A stretch of DNA of 52,815 bases from Trinickia terrae (GTDB lineage Bacteria > Pseudomonadota > Gammaproteobacteria > Burkholderiales > Burkholderiaceae), in contig NZ_SWJE01000028.1 in assembly GCF_005144415.1 (NCBI RefSeq), forward strand, positions 1-52,815, in the 5' to 3' direction. Under the pieces are notes generated by a model. The model saw only the letters and a list, made by a program, of their open reading frames with translations, was not told where the DNA came from and did not search any database. A program made the translations under genes and the position numbers. Below, piece after piece: positions 17,800-27,382 of the stretch. Position 1 is the stretch's first letter, and every line of letters starts with the position of its first letter.

Positions 17800-18810
17800 A
17801 TGTTCCGATTCGTTTTGCGCCGCATCGGCATGGTGATACCGACATTCATCGGCATTACCATCCTCGCTTTCGCGCTCATCCACCTGATACCCGGCGACCC
17901 GATCGAGCTGATGATGGGCGAGCGCGGCGTCGACCCCGCGATGCACGCCGCAGCTCTCCATCAGCTCGGGCTCGACCAGCCGCTGCCGCTGCAGTATTTC
18001 CACTATGTCGGCCGCGCGCTGCACGGCGATCTCGGGATGTCGCTGATCACCAATACGAGCGTGATGGGCGAATTTCTCGCGCGCTTTCCGGCGACCGTCG
18101 AGCTGTCGTTCTGCGCGATGCTGTTTGCGCTCGCCGTCGGCCTGCCGGCCGGCGTGTTCGCCGCGCTCAGGCGCGGCACCATCGTCGACCACGGCGTGAT
18201 GGGCACCGCGCTCACCGGCTACTCGATGCCGATCTTCTGGTGGGGCTTGATCCTCATCATGGTCTTTTCGGGCTATCTCGGCTGGACGCCGGTGTCGGGC
18301 CGCATCGACGTCGAATATGACCTCCCGCATGTGACCGGCTTCTTTTTGATCGACGCGCTTCTCGCGCCCGATGAGGGCTCGTTCAAGTCGGCGGTGAGGC
18401 ACCTGATCCTGCCGGCGATCGTGCTCGGCACGATTCCGCTCGCGGTCGTCGCGCGGATGACGCGCTCGTCGATGCTCGAAGTGCTGCGCGAGGACTACAT
18501 CCGCACCGCGCGCGCCAAAGGGCTTTCGCCCGTGCGCGTGGTCGTCGTGCATGCGCTGCGCAACGCGCTGATTCCCGTCGTCACCGTGATCGGCCTGCAG
18601 GTCGGCACGCTGCTCGCGGGCGCCGTGCTGACCGAGACGCTGTTCTCGTGGCCGGGTGTCGGCAAGTGGCTCATCGATGCGATCAGCCGGCGCGACTATC
18701 CGGTCGTGCAAGGCGGGATCCTGATGATCGCGACGCTCGTGATCGCCGTGAATCTCGTCGTCGATTTGTTGTACGGCGTGCTCAATCCGCGCATTCGCCA
18801 TACGAGGTAA
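17800..18810 (+). CDS. dppB: Dipeptide ABC transporter permease
   Basis: A 336-residue inner-membrane permease of the DppB/OppB type. The N-terminal helix (MFRFVLRRIGMVIPTFIGITIL), the HLIPGDPIELMMGERG periplasmic segment and the EAA-type cytoplasmic loop (EDYIRTARAKGLSPVRVVVVHALRNALIPV) are all present, with about six helices. It forms the heterodimeric channel with DppC. It lies 132 bp after the second dppA; the gap shows no obvious terminator. Confidence 0.95.
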   Translation: MFRFVLRRIGMVIPTFIGITILAFALIHLIPGDPIELMMGERGVDPAMHAAALHQLGLDQPLPLQYFHYVGRALHGDLGMSLITNTSVMGEFLARFPATVELSFCAMLFALAVGLPAGVFAALRRGTIVDHGVMGTALTGYSMPIFWWGLILIMVFSGYLGWTPVSGRIDVEYDLPHVTGFFLIDALLAPDEGSFKSAVRHLILPAIVLGTIPLAVVARMTRSSMLEVLREDYIRTARAKGLSPVRVVVVHALRNALIPVVTVIGLQVGTLLAGAVLTETLFSWPGVGKWLIDAISRRDYPVVQGGILMIATLVIAVNLVVDLLYGVLNPRIRHTR

Positions 18811-18818
18811 GGGTAGAT

Positions 18819-19736
18819 ATGGCAGATATTCAAAACACCGTCCCCCAAGCGGTCACGCCGCCAAGCGGCCGCGTGCTCGCGCTGCGCGAATTCTGGGCCA
18901 ACTTCTCGCGCAATCGCGGCGCCGTCACGGCGGGCATCGTCGTGCTGGTGCTCATCTTCGTCGCGATCTTCGCGCCGCTGATCGCCCCGCACAGCCCGAT
19001 CGAGCAGTACCGCGATTCCGTCAAGATCCCGCCCGCGTGGCTCGACGGCGGCAACTGGAAGTTCGTCCTCGGCACCGACGAAGCGGGCCGCGACATCCTC
19101 TCGCGCCTGATGTACGGCGCGCGGATGTCGTTCTGGATCGGCTTTGTGTCGGTCGTGCTCGCGCTGATTCCGGGCATCGTGCTCGGCTTGATCGCCGCGT
19201 TCTTCGACAAGTGGGCCGACACGCCGATCATGCGTCTCATGGACGTGCTGCTCGCGCTGCCGTCGCTGCTGCTCGCGGTGGCCGTGGTCGCGATCATCGG
19301 CCCCGGCCTCACGAACACGATGTTCGCGATCGCAATCGTCGCGCTGCCGGGCTATGTGCGCCTGACACGGGCGTCGGCGCTCGGCGAGTTGCAGAAGGAG
19401 TACGTGACCGCGTCGCGCGTGGCCGGCGCGGGCACGCTGCGGCTGATGTTCTCGCAAGTGCTGCCGAACTGCACGGCGCCGTTGATCGTGCAGGCGACGC
19501 TCGGATTCTCGTCGGCGATTCTCGATGCGGCCGCGCTCGGCTTCCTCGGCCTCGGCGTGCAGCCGCCGGCCGCGGAGTGGGGCGCGATGCTGGCCTCGGC
19601 GCGCGACTACATCGAAAACGCCTGGTGGATCGTGACGTTGCCGGGCCTGTCCATCGTGATCTCGGTGCTCGCGATCAACCTGCTCGGCGACGGGCTGCGC
19701 GACGCGCTCGACCCCAAACTGAAACGGATGGCCTGA
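18819..19736 (+). CDS. dppC: Dipeptide ABC transporter permease
   Basis: A 305-residue inner-membrane permease of the DppC/OppC type. Features include a cytoplasmic N-terminus, the first helix near 30-53, the [21 protein letters not shown] signature, an EAA loop ([26 protein letters not shown]) and the C-terminal [12 protein letters not shown]. The start follows dppB by 8 bp and precedes dppD by 1 bp, showing a tight operon. A start further upstream inside dppB is open but lacks the family N-terminus. Confidence 0.95.
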   Translation: MADIQNTVPQAVTPPSGRVLALREFWANFSRNRGAVTAGIVVLVLIFVAIFAPLIAPHSPIEQYRDSVKIPPAWLDGGNWKFVLGTDEAGRDILSRLMYGARMSFWIGFVSVVLALIPGIVLGLIAAFFDKWADTPIMRLMDVLLALPSLLLAVAVVAIIGPGLTNTMFAIAIVALPGYVRLTRASALGELQKEYVTASRVAGAGTLRLMFSQVLPNCTAPLIVQATLGFSSAILDAAALGFLGLGVQPPAAEWGAMLASARDYIENAWWIVTLPGLSIVISVLAINLLGDGLRDALDPKLKRMA

Positions 19737-19737
19737 C

Positions 19738-20751
19738 ATGAAGAACAATCTTCTGACCGTCCGCAACCTGCGCGTGAATTTCGGCGGCCTGCCCGCCGTC
19801 GATGGCGTCGACATCAACATCGCCCCGGGCGAGGTGATCGGCATCGTCGGCGAGTCGGGCTCGGGCAAGAGCGTGACGATGATGGCCCTGATGGGCTTGA
19901 TCGACGCGCCCGGCATCGTGACCGCCGACGAAATCACCTTCGACGGCAAGGACCTCCTGAAGGCGACGGCGAAGGAACGCCGCAAGATCGTCGGCAAGGA
20001 CATCGCGATGGTGTTCCAGGATGCGCTGACGAGCCTGAACCCGAGCTACACCGTCGGCTATCAGATCAAGGAAGTGCTGAAGTTGCACGAGGGGCTGCGC
20101 GGCGACGCTTTGCACAAGCGCGCGATCGAGCTGCTCGACCAGGTCGGCATTCCCGACGCGAAGAACCGCATCACTTCGTTTCCGCACCAGATGTCGGGCG
20201 GGATGAACCAGCGCGTGATGATCGCGATGGCCGTCGCCTGCAACCCGAAGCTCCTGATCGCCGACGAGCCGACCACCGCGCTCGACGTCACGATCCAGGC
20301 GCAGATCATGGACCTGCTCGTGAAGCTGCAGAAGGAGCGCGGCATGGCGCTCGTGCTGATCTCGCACGACCTGGCGGTGGTGTCCGAGGTCGCGCAGCGC
20401 GTCGCCGTGATGTACGCGGGCGAGGTGATCGAGACGAACCGCGTGCCAGATATCTTTGCCGCGCCGCATCATCCGTACACCGAGGCGCTGCTCGCGGCGA
20501 TTCCCGAGCACAACGTCGGTGCGATGCGGCTCGCGGCCTTGCCGGGCATGGTGCCGGGCCGCGACGACCGGCCCAGGGGGTGTCTGTTCGCGCCGCGCTG
20601 CAAGTACGTGGTGGACGATTGCATGAAGGCGCGTCCGGGGCTTGATATGCTTGCTGCGCCCGACGAACGCATGCGGGCGCGCTGCATCAAGCCGCTCAAT
20701 CTCGATCTGTCGAGCCGAACGCACACCCCCGCCGGGCACGGAGGCGCATGA
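19738..20751 (+). CDS. dppD: Dipeptide ABC transporter ATP-binding protein
   Basis: A 337-residue ABC ATPase. Walker A GESGSGKS is at 38-45, followed by a Q-loop ([12 protein letters not shown]), the signature region MSGGMNQR in place of the common SGGQ (usual in DppD), Walker [13 protein letters not shown] and the H-loop ISHD. The C-terminal oligopeptide-transporter domain has the Cys-containing [15 protein letters not shown], which in this family can hold an iron-sulfur cluster. It overlaps dppF by 4 bp, implying translational coupling. Confidence 0.95.
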   Translation: MKNNLLTVRNLRVNFGGLPAVDGVDINIAPGEVIGIVGESGSGKSVTMMALMGLIDAPGIVTADEITFDGKDLLKATAKERRKIVGKDIAMVFQDALTSLNPSYTVGYQIKEVLKLHEGLRGDALHKRAIELLDQVGIPDAKNRITSFPHQMSGGMNQRVMIAMAVACNPKLLIADEPTTALDVTIQAQIMDLLVKLQKERGMALVLISHDLAVVSEVAQRVAVMYAGEVIETNRVPDIFAAPHHPYTEALLAAIPEHNVGAMRLAALPGMVPGRDDRPRGCLFAPRCKYVVDDCMKARPGLDMLAAPDERMRARCIKPLNLDLSSRTHTPAGHGGA

Positions 20752-21767
20752 TGAACGCAGTACCTCAAACGCCTCACGCGCAGCATGGCGAGGATCTCGT
20801 GCTCGTCGCGGACCAGCTGGCGAAGCACTATCAAGTCCGGCGCGGGATGTTCGGCCACGGCACCGTCAAGGCGCTCAACGGCGTGTCGTTTGCGCTGACG
20901 CGCGGCAAGACGCTCGCGGTGGTCGGCGAGTCCGGCTGCGGCAAGTCGACGTTGGCGCGCCAGCTCACGATGATCGAGCCGCCGACTTCCGGGCGGCTCG
21001 TCGTCGACGGCATCGACGTTGCGAGCGCCGACAAGACGAAAATCGCGCGGCTGCGCCGCAACGTGCAGATGGTGTTCCAGAACCCGTTCGCGTCGTTGAA
21101 CCCGCGCAAGACCGTCGAGCAGACGCTCGGCGAGCCGCTTGCGATCAACACGAGCCTGAGCGCGGCCGAGCGCGCCGAGCGCATCGCGCAGATCATGCGC
21201 ACGGTCGGCCTGCGGCCCGAGCACGCGAAGCGCTACCCGCACATGTTTTCGGGCGGGCAGCGCCAGCGCGTGGCGATCGCGCGCGCGATGATCCTCGATC
21301 CGCAGATCGTCGTGGCCGACGAGCCGGTGTCGGCGCTCGACGTGTCGATCCAGGCGCAGATCCTGAACCTCTTCATGGACCTGCAGGACCAGTTCAAGAC
21401 GAGCTACGTGTTCATCTCGCACAACCTGGCCGTGGTCGAGCACGTCGCCGACGACGTGATGGTGATGTACTTCGGCAGCGTGGCCGAGCTCGGCGACAAG
21501 AAGACGGTCTTCGCGAAGCCGCGGCATCCGTATACGCGCTCGCTGATGTCGGCGACGCCGGCGATCTTCGAGTCCGACCGGCGCATCAAGATCAAGCTGC
21601 AGGGCGAGCTGCCGTCGCCGCTCAATCCGCCGTCGGGCTGCGCGTTCCATCAGCGCTGCCCGTATGCGGTCGAGCGGTGCCGCAGCGAAGTGCCGCAACT
21701 GCGCGAAGTGGATGGACGGCAGGTGGCGTGCCACCGCGCCGAGGAGGTGGGGGAGGCGGATGCCTGA
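20748..21767 (+). CDS. dppF: Dipeptide ABC transporter ATP-binding protein
   Basis: A 339-residue ABC ATPase, partner of DppD. Walker A GESGCGKS is at 60-67, with [15 protein letters not shown], signature FSGGQRQR, Walker [13 protein letters not shown] and H-loop ISHN. The C-terminal Cys motif [15 protein letters not shown] is present. Two adjacent ATG codons (20748, 20751) could start translation; the first overlaps the dppD stop. It overlaps the start of the next gene by 8 bp. Confidence 0.95.
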   Translation: MMNAVPQTPHAQHGEDLVLVADQLAKHYQVRRGMFGHGTVKALNGVSFALTRGKTLAVVGESGCGKSTLARQLTMIEPPTSGRLVVDGIDVASADKTKIARLRRNVQMVFQNPFASLNPRKTVEQTLGEPLAINTSLSAAERAERIAQIMRTVGLRPEHAKRYPHMFSGGQRQRVAIARAMILDPQIVVADEPVSALDVSIQAQILNLFMDLQDQFKTSYVFISHNLAVVEHVADDVMVMYFGSVAELGDKKTVFAKPRHPYTRSLMSATPAIFESDRRIKIKLQGELPSPLNPPSGCAFHQRCPYAVERCRSEVPQLREVDGRQVACHRAEEVGEADA

Positions 21768-22926
21768 AGCGCGGGCGGCGCGTCGCATTGCGCGCCGCTT
21801 GCACGGAGGGGGCCGCAGCGCCGCCTTCGCGCGGCGCTGGACAGCGTTCCTCTTGGCGAGCGCTGCGCTTGCGCTCATCCCGCCGGGCTTCGGCGTACCG
21901 ATAGGTATGGCGCGTGCGGCCGGCGCGCCGGGCAATACGGCGATGCCGCCCGCACATTTGCCGGTTCCGGCGAGCGGGCCGGCGGTGCCGCCCGCGACCT
22001 CTCAGCCTCGGGCGTCGCTGCCGGGCTTCCATCCGCCGCCGCTGCCGTCCACGAGCGGCGGCACGACGGCAAGCGGGCCGGTGACGGTGCAGCCGGCGCA
22101 CATGCCGTTCTATGTCGCGACCAAAGGGCAGACGACGATCTATCTGCTCGGGACGCTGCATGTCGGCGACCCGTCCGACTATCCCGCCGGTCAGCCGTTT
22201 CGGCGGCCGATCCTGGCCGCGTTGGCGGCGTCGCCGACGCTCGCGCTCGAGCTGTCTCCCGATGATTTGATCGAGTCGCAGGACGACGTGACGAAGTACG
22301 GCGTCTGTGCGCGCGAGTGCCTGCCGCGCTTGTTGCCGGAGGCGCTGTGGCACAAGCTTGCGCAGCGTTTGCGCGGCAATCCGGCGGCGCTCGATGAGAT
22401 CAAGAAGACGCGGCCCTGGCTCGCGGCGCTGCTGGTCGAGACCTACGACTCGCTTGCGGCCGGGCTGCAGACGGAGTACGGATCGGAAGCGCAGTTACAG
22501 AACGTTTATCTGAAGACGAAGGGCAAGGTGGTCGGGCTCGAGACACTAGGCGAGCAGATGCGCGCGTTCACGGGGCTGACGCTTGCCGAGCAGCGCGAGA
22601 TGCTTGCGCAGGACCTTCAGCAGACGCCTGCGCAAAATGTGGCCGATGTGATGGAGTTGCATCGGTTGTGGCGGATTGGGGATGTGGATGCGATCGCGGC
22701 GTGGGCTTCGGCGAAGTCCGACAAGCTCGCGCGCTCGCAGCCGGTTTCGGATGCGATCGACAACAAGATCGTTTATGAGCGGAATCGGCGGTTTGTCGCG
22801 CGGATGCTGTTGATTGCCGCGCCGAATAAGCCAATCTTCGTGGCGATCGGGGCGCTGCATCTCGGCGGGCCGAAAGGCGTGCTGGGGCTGTTGCGCCAGC
22901 ATGGGTTTGTGGTGGAGGCGGGGTGA
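21760..22926 (+). CDS. TraB/GumN family protein
   Basis: A 388-residue protein of the TraB/GumN family (PF01963), suspected metal-dependent hydrolases of the Tiki/EreA superfamily. A hydrophobic segment near 25-45 after a basic start suggests export or membrane anchoring, followed by a Pro/Ala-rich linker to about 105. The conserved blocks TIYLLGTLHVGD (GxxH) and the C-terminal VAIGALHLGGPKGVLGLLRQHGF are present. It overlaps dppF by 8 bp, so it is probably cotranscribed with the transporter and could act on peptides, though that link is inference only. Confidence 0.85.
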   Translation: MPEARAARRIARRLHGGGRSAAFARRWTAFLLASAALALIPPGFGVPIGMARAAGAPGNTAMPPAHLPVPASGPAVPPATSQPRASLPGFHPPPLPSTSGGTTASGPVTVQPAHMPFYVATKGQTTIYLLGTLHVGDPSDYPAGQPFRRPILAALAASPTLALELSPDDLIESQDDVTKYGVCARECLPRLLPEALWHKLAQRLRGNPAALDEIKKTRPWLAALLVETYDSLAAGLQTEYGSEAQLQNVYLKTKGKVVGLETLGEQMRAFTGLTLAEQREMLAQDLQQTPAQNVADVMELHRLWRIGDVDAIAAWASAKSDKLARSQPVSDAIDNKIVYERNRRFVARMLLIAAPNKPIFVAIGALHLGGPKGVLGLLRQHGFVVEAG

Positions 22927-22986
22927 CGCAGCCCGCATATCCGGGCTGCGCCGTAACGAAGAACAGACTTGGCCTTGCCGAACTTC

Positions 22987-23613
22987 TTAGAGGCTTGGCG
23001 ATTTCTGACTGGTTTCTTGAGCGCTGCCCGGTGACTTCGGTACGACTGGCTGATTGCGCGTCCAGTTAATGAACCCGTTAAGCATCGGGTGAAACAGTGG
23101 ATCGTCAAGTCCCGCCATGTTGAACGCGGTAGTGTCGATCAGCAAAACCGGCTTTCCAGTCGAGGCGTCAGTTGCTTTTAATGTTCCTTCGAACATATAA
23201 CCACCTTTGAACACCGCATTGGGTTCGACGATCAAGAACGGACCGATTTCCTTGCTAAGATTATTTAGCCCAACCAGATCCGATACGCTCGGGACCTTGG
23301 CGCCCAGGTTGCGTTCGATAACAATCTGCTGCAAGTCGTCCTTCGTGACGACTTTCTTGAAGGTATTCATATCCTTGAGCGCCGCGACAAAGAAATCTAC
23401 AAAGCGCGGGTTCGGCTGTTCGGCGTTGATCTTCAAGTAAACCATTTGCGTATATGCCGGGTCGAATTTCTCGGCGACACGCACGTCTTCGGGTTTGAGT
23501 GCGGAATGAGTTGCATAGAGACCTGTGGCGGCGTCAGGTTTTGCCACTTGAAGAGTCGTATTGCAGCCTGCAAGAAGGCCTGCAAGCAATATAGTACCGA
23601 CAACGAGGCGCAT
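22987..23613 (-). CDS. Hypothetical lipoprotein
   Basis: A 208-residue predicted lipoprotein: the N-terminus MRLVVGTILLAGLLAGC has a lipobox (LLAGC) with the modified Cys at 17. The mature part has alternating beta-like stretches with no recognised domain and a Ser/Gln-rich tail. The base composition is visibly more AT-rich than flanking core genes, suggesting acquisition. It is convergent with the TraB/GumN gene. The function is unknown; location in the inner or outer membrane leaflet facing the periplasm is likely. Confidence 0.75.
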   Translation of the reverse strand: MRLVVGTILLAGLLAGCNTTLQVAKPDAATGLYATHSALKPEDVRVAEKFDPAYTQMVYLKINAEQPNPRFVDFFVAALKDMNTFKKVVTKDDLQQIVIERNLGAKVPSVSDLVGLNNLSKEIGPFLIVEPNAVFKGGYMFEGTLKATDASTGKPVLLIDTTAFNMAGLDDPLFHPMLNGFINWTRNQPVVPKSPGSAQETSQKSPSL

Positions 23614-23962
23614 TTATCCCTCTCGAGAGTTTGTTTGTCTCCCCCATATCGGCATGTCGATTGAAAACTTTAGCCGGCAAATCCAGATTCTGAAGGCCTG
23701 CTTTCTGCGGCCCGGAGTGTCAAATCTAGGTAAATCACAATGCACGGAAGAAAAGAACTTGCTTTCTTTGTCGTGTCGTTCATCGTGACTCAACAGTCTT
23801 TTGCTCTTTCTGTCGATGAGTTGAAGCGCGGTCTTGAGCAAGCCTCCGAAGTGCCGACGATGATTCATCGTGTGTGGCGAGCCAACGAACTCCGTGACCC
23901 CAGTCTCCCGGCTGGGGCGCCAGCTTCACCAATCCGGTCTTCTCCGGCGACACCCCGCGCCT
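23614..23962. other. AT-richer region with an orphan signal-peptide-like frame
   Basis: The only notable frame is on the plus strand at 23740-24000 (86 codons). Its first 43 residues look like a secreted protein start (MHGRKELAFFVVSFIVTQQSFALS, then a helix SVDELKRGLEQASEV). Its last third becomes Pro/Ser-rich and runs antisense into the DUF979 remnant, where composition shifts sharply near 23870. It is probably the 5' remnant of a gene cut by a rearrangement. Nothing else was seen. Confidence 0.4.
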
Positions 23963-24547
23963 TCACAAAAACATCAGCCAGTTCAACAAGAAAATATTGA
24001 CGACAAGCAACGTCAACGCCGTCGGCACCTGCGCTTTAATGACCGCATTCTTATCCGGCAACTCCAGCAACGCCGCCGGCACGATATTGAAGTTCGCCGC
24101 CATTGGGGTCATCAACGTCCCGCAGTAGCCGGAGAACATCCCGATTGCCACCATCGTCGCCGGGTTGCCGTGAAACCCGTTGACGAGAATCGGCACGCCG
24201 ACGCCGCCCGTCATCACCTGAAACGCGGCGAAGCCGTTGCCCATCACCATCGTGAAGAGCGCCATGCCGACGCAGTAGACGATCACCGCGACGACGGGAA
24301 TCGTCAGCGCCGGCACGAAGAGCCTGTTGCCGAGGCGCGTGGCGTTGGCGCGGCGCGCGTCTTCGGACGGCATCTTCGGCTTACCCGCCGTCACGCCGCC
24401 AAAGCCCGCGATCAGCGCCATCACGACCACGAGCGCACCGACGGCTTCGACCGGCAGCTTGTCGCCGGCGAGGAACACGAGCGCGTACAGGACCCAGAAG
24501 CCGCCCGCCGTGAAGCGCCGCGGATGTTCCTTGTCGACGAGCTTTTC
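23963..24547 (-). pseudogene. DUF979 family membrane protein, 5'-truncated remnant
   Basis: About 194 codons of a DUF979 protein (putative permease subunit) with four to five hydrophobic helices and the segment MFSGYCGTLMTPMAANFNIVPAALLEL. The native stop codon is present at 23963-23965. Upstream the coding frame continues past any start codon to KLVDKEHPRRF and then meets TGA at 24548-24550, so roughly the first third of the protein is missing. In relatives this gene normally follows DUF969 after pxpA (family knowledge). Here pxpA lies only 180 bp upstream and DUF969 is absent, indicating a deletion. A GTG at 24478 could still yield a short fragment. Confidence 0.8.
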
Positions 24548-24555
24548 TCAGAATC

Positions 24556-24575
24556 GCGCCGGGGATGCCCGGCGC
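24556..24575. other. Perfect hairpin at the truncation point
   Basis: GCGCCGGG-GATG-CCCGGCGC lies 6 bp beyond the TGA that ends the DUF979 remnant frame, exactly where homology stops. It may be a terminator stem brought in by the rearrangement. Confidence 0.5.
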
Positions 24576-24636
24576 GGGTTCGCTACATGCGGCTCTTATG
24601 TTGGTCTCGTTTTTGAGGCCGCTTGGACTGCATTTG

Positions 24637-24675
24637 ACGAGCGCCTTGCGGTGATGCAAGGCGCTCGTTGTTTCT
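24637..24675 (+). terminator. Intrinsic terminator-like hairpin
   Basis: A perfect 13-bp stem ACGAGCGCCTTGC / GCAAGGCGCTCGT with a 6-base loop, followed on the plus strand by TGTTTCT. The T-rich side indicates plus-strand termination although no plus-strand gene ends nearby, so it may be a leftover of a deleted gene. It could also end pxpA transcripts on the minus strand. Confidence 0.65.
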
Positions 24676-24729
24676 AGATGGGTGGCAGCGCCGATCCCGC
24701 CGGGGCGGCAATCAGGCGATTCCGACCGC

Positions 24730-25482
24730 TCAGGCCCGCAGCGCGCTGGCCGGATGCACCTCGATGCCGTTGTCCTCGAGCGCGCTGCGGATCCGCTTCG
24801 CGAAGTCGAGGGCGTGCGGGCCGTCGCCGTGCAGGCAGATCGTCTGCGCGTTGAGCGGCACCCACTTGCCGTCGATCGCCTTGACCTTGCGCTCGCGCAC
24901 CATCGTGAGCGTGCGCTCGAGCATCTCGTCCTCGTCGTCGATCAGCGCGCCCGGCTCGCTGCGCGGCACGAGCGAGCCGTCGGAGCGGTAGCCGCGGTCG
25001 GCGAAGACTTCCTCGATGGCGGTGAGCCCGGCGCGCCGCGCGACTTCGACGAAGCTGCTGTTCGCGAGGCCGAACACGGCAACCGACGGATCGAAGTCAT
25101 GCACGGCCGACACGATCGCATCGGCGATCGCCGGATCGCGCGCGCCCTGGTTGTAGAGCGCGCCGTGCGGCTTCACGTGGACGATGCGTCCGCCCTCGGC
25201 CTGCGCGATCGCGGACAGCGCGCCGAGCTGGTAGAGCACGCCGGCGTAGATGTCGCCGGCCGGCAGGTCCATCTCCTTCCTGCCGAAGTTTTCCGGATCG
25301 TTGAAGCTCGGGTGCGCGCCGATCGCCACGCCTTTCTGGACGGCCCAGCGCACGCAGTCGCGCATCGCGTTGGCGCCGCCCGCGTGCCAGCCGCACGCAA
25401 TGTTCGCCGAGCTGACGAAATCCAGCAGAGCCTCGTCGAATCCACAGCCTTCGCCGAGATCGGCATTCAAATCGATTTCCAT
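24730..25482 (-). CDS. pxpA: 5-oxoprolinase subunit A
   Basis: A 250-residue LamB/YcsF family protein, subunit A of the ATP-dependent 5-oxoprolinase (PxpABC) that opens 5-oxoproline to glutamate in the cytosol. The N-terminus [14 protein letters not shown], then [13 protein letters not shown] and [11 protein letters not shown] are the conserved segments. The ATG at 25482 has AGAGGT upstream; a longer frame exists but lacks family similarity. It is the last gene of the pxpB-pxpC-pxpA run, 22 bp after pxpC. Confidence 0.94.
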   Translation of the reverse strand: MEIDLNADLGEGCGFDEALLDFVSSANIACGWHAGGANAMRDCVRWAVQKGVAIGAHPSFNDPENFGRKEMDLPAGDIYAGVLYQLGALSAIAQAEGGRIVHVKPHGALYNQGARDPAIADAIVSAVHDFDPSVAVFGLANSSFVEVARRAGLTAIEEVFADRGYRSDGSLVPRSEPGALIDDEDEMLERTLTMVRERKVKAIDGKWVPLNAQTICLHGDGPHALDFAKRIRSALEDNGIEVHPASALRA

Positions 25483-25504
25483 GGTGGTGACCTCTTTCAT
25501 ATGC

Positions 25505-26551
25505 TCAAGCGGCGCGCGTCCGGCCACGCAGCCGCTCCTCATGCATGGCGATTGCGGCGTCGATCTGCCGCAGATACGCCCGTTCTTCGTGGAGCGCGGA
25601 GAGCGCTTCTTCTTGCGTTGTCGGGATGAAGCGCAGGCTGCCGTTCAGGCGCACCTGCGCGAGCTTCCAGAGGTCCGCGCGGATCACCGCGCCGATCTTC
25701 GGATAGCCGCCCGTGGTTTGCGCGTCGCCCATCAGCACGATTGGCTGGCCGTTGGGCGGCACCTGGATCGTGCCCGGCAGCACCGCGTGCGACAGCAATT
25801 CCGTCGGCCGCGTGCGCGCGAGCTGCGCGCCCGCGAGCCGGTAGCCCATGCGGTTGCTGTTCGGCGTCACGACCCATTCTTCTTCCCAGAAGGCGTTTTG
25901 CGCATCCGCGGTGAAGCCGTCGTACTCCGGGCCGCGCAGCACGCGGATCGGCACGGCCCAGTCGGCGCCCGGCCCGTGCTTGCCGCGCCGCACCGGCTGG
26001 TGCGCGAGCAGCACGAAGCGGCACCAGGCCGGCGCCTTCACGCCGAACTCCGGCGCGTCGGGCGACACGAGCGCATCGGGCGAGAACAGGTTGCCGACCG
26101 GCAGGCGGTCGCCGTCCTTCAGCGCGCGGCCGCCCAGGCCGCCGAAGCGCGCGCCGAGATCGGTGCTGCGCGAGCCGAGCATCGGCAGCACGTCGATGCC
26201 GCCCGCGACGCACACATACGCGCGCATCCCGCGCTTTGCCGCGTGCAGGATCAGTTCCTGACCGGGTTTCACCGGCAGGCTCCACCAGGAGTAGACCGGC
26301 TTGCCGTCGAGCGTCGAGCCGAACTCGGTGCCCGTGACAGCGACGCGCGTCGCGCGCGCAAAGCGCAGCACTGCCGGTCCCATCGTCACTTCGAGCGCGG
26401 CCGCCTGCGGACGGTTGCCGACGAGGCGATTGCCGACTTCGAGCGCGAGCGTATCGAGCGCGCCGCCTTGGGCGATGCCGAGGTGCCGCCAGCCGGGGCG
26501 TCCGAGATCCTGGATCGTGGTGAGCAGCCCGGCGCGAATGACGTCGATCAT
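25505..26551 (-). CDS. pxpC: 5-oxoprolinase subunit C (biotin-dependent carboxyltransferase family fold)
   Basis: A 348-residue protein of the allophanate hydrolase subunit 2 / KipA fold (PF02626), subunit C of 5-oxoprolinase. Diagnostic segments are [25 protein letters not shown] near the N-terminus, [12 protein letters not shown] and [20 protein letters not shown]. It overlaps pxpB by 4 bp, showing translational coupling. Older annotations call this family urea amidolyase-like. Confidence 0.94.
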   Translation of the reverse strand: MIDVIRAGLLTTIQDLGRPGWRHLGIAQGGALDTLALEVGNRLVGNRPQAAALEVTMGPAVLRFARATRVAVTGTEFGSTLDGKPVYSWWSLPVKPGQELILHAAKRGMRAYVCVAGGIDVLPMLGSRSTDLGARFGGLGGRALKDGDRLPVGNLFSPDALVSPDAPEFGVKAPAWCRFVLLAHQPVRRGKHGPGADWAVPIRVLRGPEYDGFTADAQNAFWEEEWVVTPNSNRMGYRLAGAQLARTRPTELLSHAVLPGTIQVPPNGQPIVLMGDAQTTGGYPKIGAVIRADLWKLAQVRLNGSLRFIPTTQEEALSALHEERAYLRQIDAAIAMHEERLRGRTRAA

Positions 26552-27201
26552 CGGTGGATCCCCGCGACGGTGAAGCGCACCCGGTCGCCCGGCTGCAGCA
26601 ACGTGGGCGGCGTGCGCGCCGGATCGAACAGCGTGAGCGCGGTGCGGCCGATCAATTGCCAGCCGCCGGGCGCCGCGGCTGGATAGATGCCGGTCTGCGC
26701 GCCGCCGATGCCGACCGAGCCCGCCGGCACTTCGAGCCGGGGCGCGGCGCGGCGCGGCGTATGGAGCGCTTCCGCCAGTCCGCCCATGTAGGCGAAGCCG
26801 GGCTGGAAGCCGAGGAAGAAGACCGTGTAGTCGCCCGCTGCATGCCGCTCGACCACTTCGTCCGGCGTGAGCCCCGTGTGCTCGGCGACCGCCAGCAGGT
26901 CGGGCCCGAACTCACCCCCGTACTGGACCGGCACCTCGACTTCGCGTCCGGCCGCCGACGCGTCCGGCTCGCGCTCCATGGCGGCCGCGAGTTCGGCCGC
27001 GAGCGCCTCGCTGCCGGTGGCGAGCGGGTCGAAGACGAGCGTCAGGTTGTTCATGCCCGGCACGACCTCGAGCACATGCGGCCAGTGCCGCGCTGCCTCG
27101 GCCGCGGCCCAGATGCGCCGCTGGCAGTCCAGTGTCGCGGGAGGCGGCGCTTCGCAGACCAGCGCGCAGTCGCCGAACGGATAGATTCGAGGTTGGCTCA
27201 T
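26548..27201 (-). CDS. pxpB: 5-oxoprolinase subunit B
   Basis: A 217-residue allophanate hydrolase subunit 1 / KipI family protein (PF02682), subunit B of 5-oxoprolinase. Conserved segments are YPFGDCALVC at the start, VPVQYGGEFGPDL, VFFLGFQPGFAYMGGL and PAGSVGIGGAQTGIYP. The ATG giving MSQPRIYPFGD was chosen; 35 more codons are open upstream but lie in the AT-rich promoter region. It is the first gene of the operon and divergent from a MarR-type regulator. Confidence 0.94.
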   Translation of the reverse strand: MSQPRIYPFGDCALVCEAPPPATLDCQRRIWAAAEAARHWPHVLEVVPGMNNLTLVFDPLATGSEALAAELAAAMEREPDASAAGREVEVPVQYGGEFGPDLLAVAEHTGLTPDEVVERHAAGDYTVFFLGFQPGFAYMGGLAEALHTPRRAAPRLEVPAGSVGIGGAQTGIYPAAAPGGWQLIGRTALTLFDPARTPPTLLQPGDRVRFTVAGIHR

Positions 27202-27275
27202 CGGTATGAAGAACGGTTGATCGATGGCGGCGCAGGGGTGAACGACGCACCGCGCCCGTCGAAGTCGATAGGGTA

Positions 27276-27382
27276 CATTGTCAATAAAATATCGAGAAAT
27301 TACCAATAAGCGTTTTTGCTAGGAGTACAACGGCGTGTACGCGTCGTACACTTCGGGCTCGTTCACTTTCGTCTTGACAATG
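27276..27382. promoter_or_regulatory. Divergent promoter region with inverted CATTGTCAA / TTGACAATG boxes
   Basis: CATTGTCAA at 27276-27284 and its exact reverse complement TTGACAATG at 27374-27382 flank the AT-rich spacer between pxpB and the MarR gene. They could be paired binding sites for the regulator or parts of divergent promoters. The second box touches a possible ATG start at 27380. Confidence 0.4.

Noticed and set aside
16162-18801. Very long open frame (879 codons) antisense to dppA2 and dppB
   Set aside because: It is the mirror of GC-rich codon usage in real genes. The product is Arg/His/Val-rich with no domain, while the sense genes are certain.
23614-23868. Minus-strand 84-codon frame resembling a small basic protein
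   Set aside because: No ribosome site and no family; it competes with the better plus-strand signal-peptide frame, and neither is convincing.
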